DNA of 7,611 nucleotides from Actinomycetota bacterium (lineage in GTDB: Bacteria; Actinomycetota; Acidimicrobiia; Acidimicrobiales; CADCSY01), in NCBI GenBank assembly GCA_016178435.1, contig JACOTK010000101.1, positions 1-7,611 of the forward strand, given 5' to 3'. Positions 4,849 to 7,611 of this stretch are shown in pieces (within the stretch, counting starts at the first letter, position 1; each line of letters begins with the position of its first letter). Both the position numbers and the translations under genes were made by a program. The notes below the pieces were generated by a model. The model saw only the letters and a list, made by a program, of their open reading frames with translations, was not told where the DNA came from and did not search any database.

Positions 4849-5209
4849 GGATCTGACCGAGTTGGCTTCCGCGATGGCCGACGAAGAACAGACCGAGTTG
4901 CTCACGCTTCAGGCACAGGAGCATCTCGAGACGTGTCTGCGGTGTCAGGCCGAGATCGCGCAGTACCGAAAGCTCATCAAGGCATTGCGGGTCCTGCGTG
5001 CCGAGGTGCTCGTGCCGGCGCCTGGTTTCTTGAACGATGTCCTCACCTCACTCGAGGAGGCCGGTGAACGTGGTGGACTTCGCCTGTTGCTGGGCGGTCG
5101 CAAGGCCGCCTATGCCGGGGGACTTGCCATGGCCACCGCTGCGGGAGCCGCCGGTGTGATCGTGTTGGTCGGCCGATCGCGGCAGCGGCGCATCGGCCTC
5201 GCCGGCTGA
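4838..5209 (+). CDS. Zinc-finger-type (ZAS) membrane anti-sigma factor
   Basis: The 123-residue protein overlaps the end of the sigma gene and has the layout of a zinc-associated anti-sigma factor. An N-terminal cytoplasmic domain carries His29-x3-Cys33-x2-Cys36 (EHLETCLRC) plus an early Cys3 (RCEDLTEL). A helical middle part QAEIAQYRKLIKALRVLRAE (37-56) comes next, then a single hydrophobic segment at about 91-112. A very short basic tail (RSRQRRIGLAG) ends the protein. In the family, the N-terminal domain wraps the sigma factor and blocks its contact with RNA polymerase; oxidation of the Cys pair or cleavage releases it. The almost complete lack of an extracytoplasmic domain suggests that a signal would be sensed inside the cell or membrane, as inferred from length only. 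A hairpin at 5367-5390 downstream may end this unit. Confidence 0.87.
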   Translation: MRCEDLTELASAMADEEQTELLTLQAQEHLETCLRCQAEIAQYRKLIKALRVLRAEVLVPAPGFLNDVLTSLEEAGERGGLRLLLGGRKAAYAGGLAMATAAGAAGVIVLVGRSRQRRIGLAG

Positions 5210-5280
5210 CGACAGCTCACGAGGCCCTGCCCTCGACAACCGGCAATGTCACGCCTGCATCAGGTATTTGCCGTTTCGAC

Positions 5281-5299
5281 TGCTATTCTCGCCCGCGGG
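5281..5299 (+). promoter_or_regulatory. Possible extended -10 promoter with adjacent palindrome before tRNA-Trp
   Basis: TGC followed by TATTCT (5284-5289) resembles an extended -10 element. The next bases contain the perfect 10-base palindrome GCCCGCGGGC (5291-5300). No good -35 is visible. If active, it would give a leader of about 150 bases ahead of tRNA-Trp that includes the hairpin at 5367-5390. Confidence 0.25.
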
Positions 5300-5366
5300 C
5301 CCTTTCGGAGGTTGGAGAGCCCCGGAGCGCGGCTGGTAGGCAGCGATCCATCAAAGTCGGTGCGGT

Positions 5367-5398
5367 TCTCACCAGGCAAAGCTGGTGAGATGAGTTTT
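5367..5398 (+). terminator. Perfect 9-bp hairpin followed by TTTT: weak intrinsic terminator or attenuator
   Basis: TCTCACCAG (5367-5375) pairs exactly with CTGGTGAGA (5382-5390) around the loop GCAAAG, and TTTT follows at 5395-5398. It lies between the anti-sigma stop (5209) and tRNA-Trp (5448). It would fit the end of the sigma/anti-sigma transcript, or an attenuator if the promoter for tRNA-Trp is upstream of it. The T-run is short and separated from the stem, so efficiency may be low. Confidence 0.5.
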
Positions 5399-5428
5399 GG
5401 CGCAACATTGATCGGCGCAACATTGATC
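5399..5428 (+). repeat. Perfect tandem duplication of a 15-base unit upstream of tRNA-Trp
   Basis: GGCGCAACATTGATC occurs twice without a gap (5399-5413 and 5414-5428), ending 19 bases before the tRNA-Trp 5' end. Each unit carries TTGATC, a -35-like hexamer, so the duplication may affect the promoter of the tRNA-Trp/secE/nusG unit or bind a regulator. The best -10 after it (TATCGG, 5433-5438) is poor. Confidence 0.85.
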
Positions 5429-5447
5429 AAGGTATCGGTACACCCTT

Positions 5448-5520
5448 AGGGCAGTAGCTCAATTGGTAGAGCTCCGGTCTCCAAAACCGGCGGTTGGGGG
5501 TTCGAGTCCCTCCTGCCCTG
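5448..5520 (+). tRNA. tRNA-Trp (anticodon CCA)
   Basis: The acceptor AGGGCAG (5448-5454) pairs with CTGCCCT (5513-5519), and the D stem is GCTC/GAGC (5457-5460/5469-5472). The anticodon stem CCGGT/ACCGG (5474-5478/5486-5490) closes the loop CTCCAAA with anticodon CCA at 5481-5483. The T arm is GGGGG-TTCGAGT-CCCTC with one G-U pair. The discriminator is G5520; CCA is not encoded. It decodes UGG. Its place directly before secE is conserved in actinobacteria and the two are probably co-transcribed. Confidence 0.97.
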
Positions 5521-5526
5521 CTCCTT

Positions 5527-5551
5527 GACGGTGCTCCAGTGAGGCACCGTC
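5527..5551 (+). promoter_or_regulatory. 8-bp stem-loop between tRNA-Trp and secE
   Basis: GACGGTGC (5527-5534) pairs perfectly with GCACCGTC (5544-5551) around a 9-base loop, starting 7 bases after the tRNA 3' end. With no T-run it is unlikely to stop transcription. It would form a stable 5' end on the secE mRNA once the tRNA is cut away, or act as a processing site. Confidence 0.4.
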
Positions 5552-5579
5552 CCGGCAGGAACATAAACTGGTGGTTTCC

Positions 5580-5882
5580 ATGGCAATGAACCGACAAACG
5601 AAACGCCTGCTGCAAAAGCAGGGCCAGCTTGGCGCCGACGGTGAGTCGCCGCCGCCTCGGCGCGAGATGCGGCCGACGCCGAAACCTCGTACCGAGCGCA
5701 CGACCTTGCTCCAGTATGTGCGAGAGGCGCGAGCCGAGCTGCGCAAGGTGGCCTGGCCCAACCGGCCGGAGATCGTGCGTTACTCGATTATCGTGCTGGC
5801 CACCATGGTCGTTCTGACCACCTTCATCTTTGGCCTCGACTACGTCGTGGCCAAGGGCATCTTCTTCCTCTTCGATTCGTGA
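5580..5882 (+). CDS. secE: Preprotein translocase subunit SecE
   Basis: The 100-residue protein is a single-span SecE. It has a basic, Pro/Arg-rich cytoplasmic N-terminus (1-42), the amphipathic helix LLQYVREARAELRKVAWPNR (43-62) with the hallmark LRKVxWP, and one membrane segment at about 67-91 (YSIIVLATMVVLTTFIFGLD). It clamps SecY in the plasma membrane channel that exports unfolded proteins. ATG 5580 is preferred because GGTGG (5570-5574) lies 5 bases upstream and MAMNRQ is a plausible N-terminus; GTG 5571 and ATG 5586 are alternatives. Its TGA (5880-5882) almost touches the nusG start, so the two are likely translated together. Confidence 0.95.
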   Translation: MAMNRQTKRLLQKQGQLGADGESPPPRREMRPTPKPRTERTTLLQYVREARAELRKVAWPNRPEIVRYSIIVLATMVVLTTFIFGLDYVVAKGIFFLFDS

Positions 5883-5887
5883 GCGTG

Positions 5888-6682
5888 ATGGAACCCAACG
5901 ACAAGCCCAATCCGGAACCCGGCGACAACGATGCCCCGACCGTCATCGACGATGATCGACAGGTCCTCGCGTTTCTCCGTGGGGGCGAGGAGCCCGCGCC
6001 CGAAGCGATCCTCGCCGCCGACGCCATCGCCGAGACAGCGGCCGATGTCGAAACTCCGGTGTTCATCGATGTCGACGATCTGCTGGCGGAGGAGGCCACC
6101 CCTGTTGTGCGGGCTTCCAGTCCCTACGACCGTCCAGGTGACTGGTTCGTCCTGCACACCCAGTCGGGGTACGAGAAGAAGGTCAAGTCCAATCTCGAGA
6201 GTCGCATCTCGTCCATGACTATGGAGGACTCGATCTTCGAGGTCGTCATTCCCATGGAGGAAGTGATCGAGTTCAAGGGCGGCAAGAAGGTCGTGGCCCA
6301 GAAGAAGGTGTTCCCGGGTTACCTCTATGTTCGCTGCTTCCTCGACGACCGCTCGTGGGATGTCATTCGCAACACCCCGGGTGTGACGGGTTTCGTCGGT
6401 TCCGCCGGCAAGCCCATCCCGCTGTCGCGCCATGACGTCGAGACGGCGCTCGCCGTGCCCGAAGAGGTCGAATACGAAGCCGGCAACGCCCCGAAGCGCC
6501 AACGTCCGAAGCTGGAGTACGAGATCGGCGATACGGTGCGGGTCAAGGAAGGCCCCTTTGCCGACTTCTCGGGCCAGATCGCCGAGATCAACGAGGACCA
6601 GCTCAAGGTCAAGGTTCTGGTCAACATCTTCGGGCGCGAGACACCGGTCGAGCTCGAGTTCAGCCAGGTCGCCAAGCTGTAG
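5888..6682 (+). CDS. nusG: Transcription termination/antitermination factor NusG
   Basis: The 264-residue protein has an acidic, Ala/Pro-rich N-terminal extension of about 80 residues that is common in actinobacterial NusG but missing in E. coli. The NGN domain (about 85-185) contains DWFVLHTQSGYEKKVKSNLE (85-104), FPGYLYVRC (142-150) and NTPGVTGFVG (162-171). The C-terminal KOW domain runs from YEIGDTVRVKEGPFADFSGQ (211-230) to GRETPVELEFSQVAKL (249-264). NusG binds RNA polymerase next to the clamp, and its KOW domain contacts Rho or ribosomal S10, so coupling transcription with termination or translation. ATG 5888 is chosen; GTG 5879 (overlapping the secE stop) and GTG 5885 are possible, and no clear Shine-Dalgarno decides between them. 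Confidence 0.96.
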   Translation: MEPNDKPNPEPGDNDAPTVIDDDRQVLAFLRGGEEPAPEAILAADAIAETAADVETPVFIDVDDLLAEEATPVVRASSPYDRPGDWFVLHTQSGYEKKVKSNLESRISSMTMEDSIFEVVIPMEEVIEFKGGKKVVAQKKVFPGYLYVRCFLDDRSWDVIRNTPGVTGFVGSAGKPIPLSRHDVETALAVPEEVEYEAGNAPKRQRPKLEYEIGDTVRVKEGPFADFSGQIAEINEDQLKVKVLVNIFGRETPVELEFSQVAKL

Positions 6683-6686
6683 GGAA

Positions 6687-6727
6687 TGGCCGCGCTCCCG
6701 CGGGAGTTGCCGTTCGGCCATCGGCCA
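6687..6727 (+). promoter_or_regulatory. Structured leader ahead of rplK
   Basis: TGGCCG (6687-6692) can pair with either of two tandem CGGCCA copies (6715-6720 and 6722-6727), enclosing the perfect palindrome CTCCCGCGGGAG (6695-6706). It begins 4 bases after the nusG stop. In bacteria the L11-L1 mRNA leader is commonly bound by ribosomal protein L1 as feedback control, so an L1 target is plausible, but I cannot match the known L1 motif. Confidence 0.35.
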
Positions 6728-6771
6728 GCCAGACTGGATCGCTGTCGTTTTCATCCATCCGCCCCCGTTTC

Positions 6772-6784
6772 AGGAAGTAGGAAG
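6772..6784 (+). promoter_or_regulatory. Double Shine-Dalgarno of rplK
   Basis: AGGAAG occurs twice (6772-6777 and 6779-6784); the second is 6 bases before ATG 6791. It fixes the rplK start and argues against the longer in-frame reading from 6686. Confidence 0.7.
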
Positions 6785-6790
6785 TGCCTC

Positions 6791-7219
6791 ATGGCCAAGA
6801 AAAAGGTTCTGGCCGTCGTCAAGATCCAGATACCCGCAGGCCAGGCAACGCCTGCGCCCCCCGTCGGTACCGCTCTCGGACCGCACGGTGTTGCCATCAT
6901 GGACTTCTGCAAGGCCTACAACGCGGCGACCGAGTCTCAGCGCGGCACGATCATCCCGGTCGAGATCTCGATCTTCGAGGACCGTTCGTTCTCGTTTGTC
7001 ACCAAGACGCCCCCCACGCCTGTTCTGATCCGCCAGGCGATCGGCATCGAGAAGGGCTCAGCTGCTCCCGGCAAGGAACAGGCAGGGACCATCAGCTCGA
7101 AGCAGATCGAGGAGATCGCCACGATCAAGATGCCCGACCTCAATGCCAACGACATGGAGGCGGCCATGTTGCAGGTTGCCGGCACCGCGCGTTCAATGGG
7201 TGTCAAGGTCGTCGACTGA
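6791..7219 (+). CDS. rplK: 50S ribosomal protein L11
   Basis: The 142-residue protein is full-length L11. The N-terminal domain (1-72) has KIQIPAGQATPAPPVGTALG (11-30), IMDFCKAYNAATE (36-48) and FEDRSFSFVTKTPPTPVLIR (60-79, which runs into the linker). The C-terminal RNA-binding domain ends with IEEIATIKMPDLNANDMEAA and VAGTARSMGVKVVD. L11 and 23S rRNA helices 43-44 form the GTPase-associated centre that serves elongation factors and is the thiostrepton target. In the Pro-rich segment Thr27 stands where E. coli L11 has Pro26, and Pro31 replaces Gln. It lies 108 bases after nusG and 119 bases before rplA, in the standard order. Confidence 0.97.
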   Translation: MAKKKVLAVVKIQIPAGQATPAPPVGTALGPHGVAIMDFCKAYNAATESQRGTIIPVEISIFEDRSFSFVTKTPPTPVLIRQAIGIEKGSAAPGKEQAGTISSKQIEEIATIKMPDLNANDMEAAMLQVAGTARSMGVKVVD

Positions 7220-7243
7220 GTCACCGGCGTTTGTCGCATATTT

Positions 7244-7260
7244 GCCTGCACCGAGCAGGC
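7244..7260 (+). promoter_or_regulatory. Small hairpin in the rplK-rplA spacer
   Basis: GCCTGC (7244-7249) pairs with GCAGGC (7255-7260) around the loop ACCGA. No T-run follows, so transcription should continue into rplA. It may be a processing or feedback-control site. The rest of the 119-bp spacer (7220-7338) shows no gene. Confidence 0.3.
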
Positions 7261-7338
7261 GCTGCATCGGGACGACCTCGCCCGAGCAGTTTCACCCGGG
7301 CACTTCAAATGGAGCGCCCATGACCCGAGGGAGCCGTC

Positions 7339-7611
7339 ATGGCGCAAGGCAAGAAGTACAAGGACGCGATTCGTCGCTACGATCGTGAGCAGTTGCACTC
7401 CCTCGACGAGGCGGTCGAGTTGGTGAAGAACCTGGCCTGCGCCAAGTTCGACGAGACCGTGGAGATCGCCGTTCAACTCGGTGTCGACCCCCGAAAGCCC
7501 GATCAGCAGGTCCGTGGGACGGTTGCTCTTCCGTCGGGAACCGGTACCAACGTGCGTGTCGCGGTGTTCGCGGCGGGCGAGGCGGCGAGCGACGCGCGCG
7601 CTGCGGGAGCC
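7339..7611 (+). CDS. rplA: 50S ribosomal protein L1, first 91 residues (3' truncated by window end)
   Basis: The visible N-terminal part has the L1 features MAQGKKYKDA (1-10), LDEAVELVKN (22-31), FDETVEIAVQLGVDPRKPDQ (37-56), QVRGTVALPSGTG (57-69) and VRVAVFAAGE (72-81), about 40% of the usual 230 residues. L1 binds 23S rRNA in the mobile stalk that releases tRNA from the E site, and in many bacteria represses its own operon by binding the mRNA. GAGGGAG (7327-7333) lies 5 bases before the ATG. The reading frame is open to the last base of the window. Confidence 0.96.
   Translation, partial: MAQGKKYKDAIRRYDREQLHSLDEAVELVKNLACAKFDETVEIAVQLGVDPRKPDQQVRGTVALPSGTGTNVRVAVFAAGEAASDARAAGA

Noticed and set aside
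3991..4905. Long minus-strand open frame of 304 codons opposite rpmG and the sigma factor gene
   Set aside because: It is antisense to two genes with clear family motifs, shows no protein-like features, and such frames are common in high-GC DNA.
5840..6754. Long minus-strand open frame of 304 codons opposite nusG
   Set aside because: It mirrors the GC-rich codons of nusG; its Asp/Leu/Arg-rich product has no domain.
6686..6790. N-terminal extension of rplK in frame
   Set aside because: L11 normally begins MAKK, and the double AGGAAG points to ATG 6791.

Overview
The window is high-GC DNA with actinobacterial gene content. The evidence is a conserved translation/transcription block (tRNA-Thr, rpmG, tRNA-Trp, secE, nusG, rplK, rplA), a NusG with a long acidic N-terminal extension, and a DinB-like protein of the mycothiol-linked maleylpyruvate isomerase type. 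The SecE start (MAMNRQTKR...) and other details look to me like Acidimicrobiia or a related deep actinobacterial lineage. That placement is an impression from sequence style and was not tested phylogenetically.

Positions 1-3979 look like an accessory region. It opens with the 3' end of an unidentified plus-strand gene (3-245). Next comes a decayed C-terminal piece of an IS481/integrase-core transposase with a single-base frameshift (257-599), then a DinB/maleylpyruvate-isomerase-like gene (704-1270). About 490 bp without a recognisable gene follows. Two minus-strand genes come next: a phosphinothricin-type GNAT acetyltransferase (1763-2251) and a lipoprotein serine hydrolase of the class C beta-lactamase fold (2400-3683) whose codon use is less GC-rich than the core genes. 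A near-identical repeat of about 47-49 bp lies upstream of each of these two genes.

Positions 3980-7611 hold the conserved block, all on the plus strand: tRNA-Thr(GGT), rpmG (L33), an ECF sigma factor overlapping a membrane-anchored zinc-type anti-sigma factor, tRNA-Trp(CCA), secE, nusG, rplK (L11) and the first 91 codons of rplA (L1). In Mycobacterium the slot between rpmG and tRNA-Trp holds the hadABC dehydratase genes. Here that slot holds the sigma/anti-sigma pair, with its own candidate promoters inside the 3' end of rpmG.

The ribosomal and SecE/NusG genes form the usual growth-linked transcription unit. The sigma/anti-sigma pair is a translationally coupled regulatory module in which the anti-sigma factor would hold the sigma factor at the membrane or in the cytoplasm until a signal arrives. 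The most notable points are this module's position, the Shine-Dalgarno-like sequence of rpmG lying inside the tRNA-Thr acceptor strand, the paired upstream repeats, and the hairpin plus 15-bp tandem duplication before tRNA-Trp. I found no CRISPR array, complete mobile element or clearly new multi-gene system.
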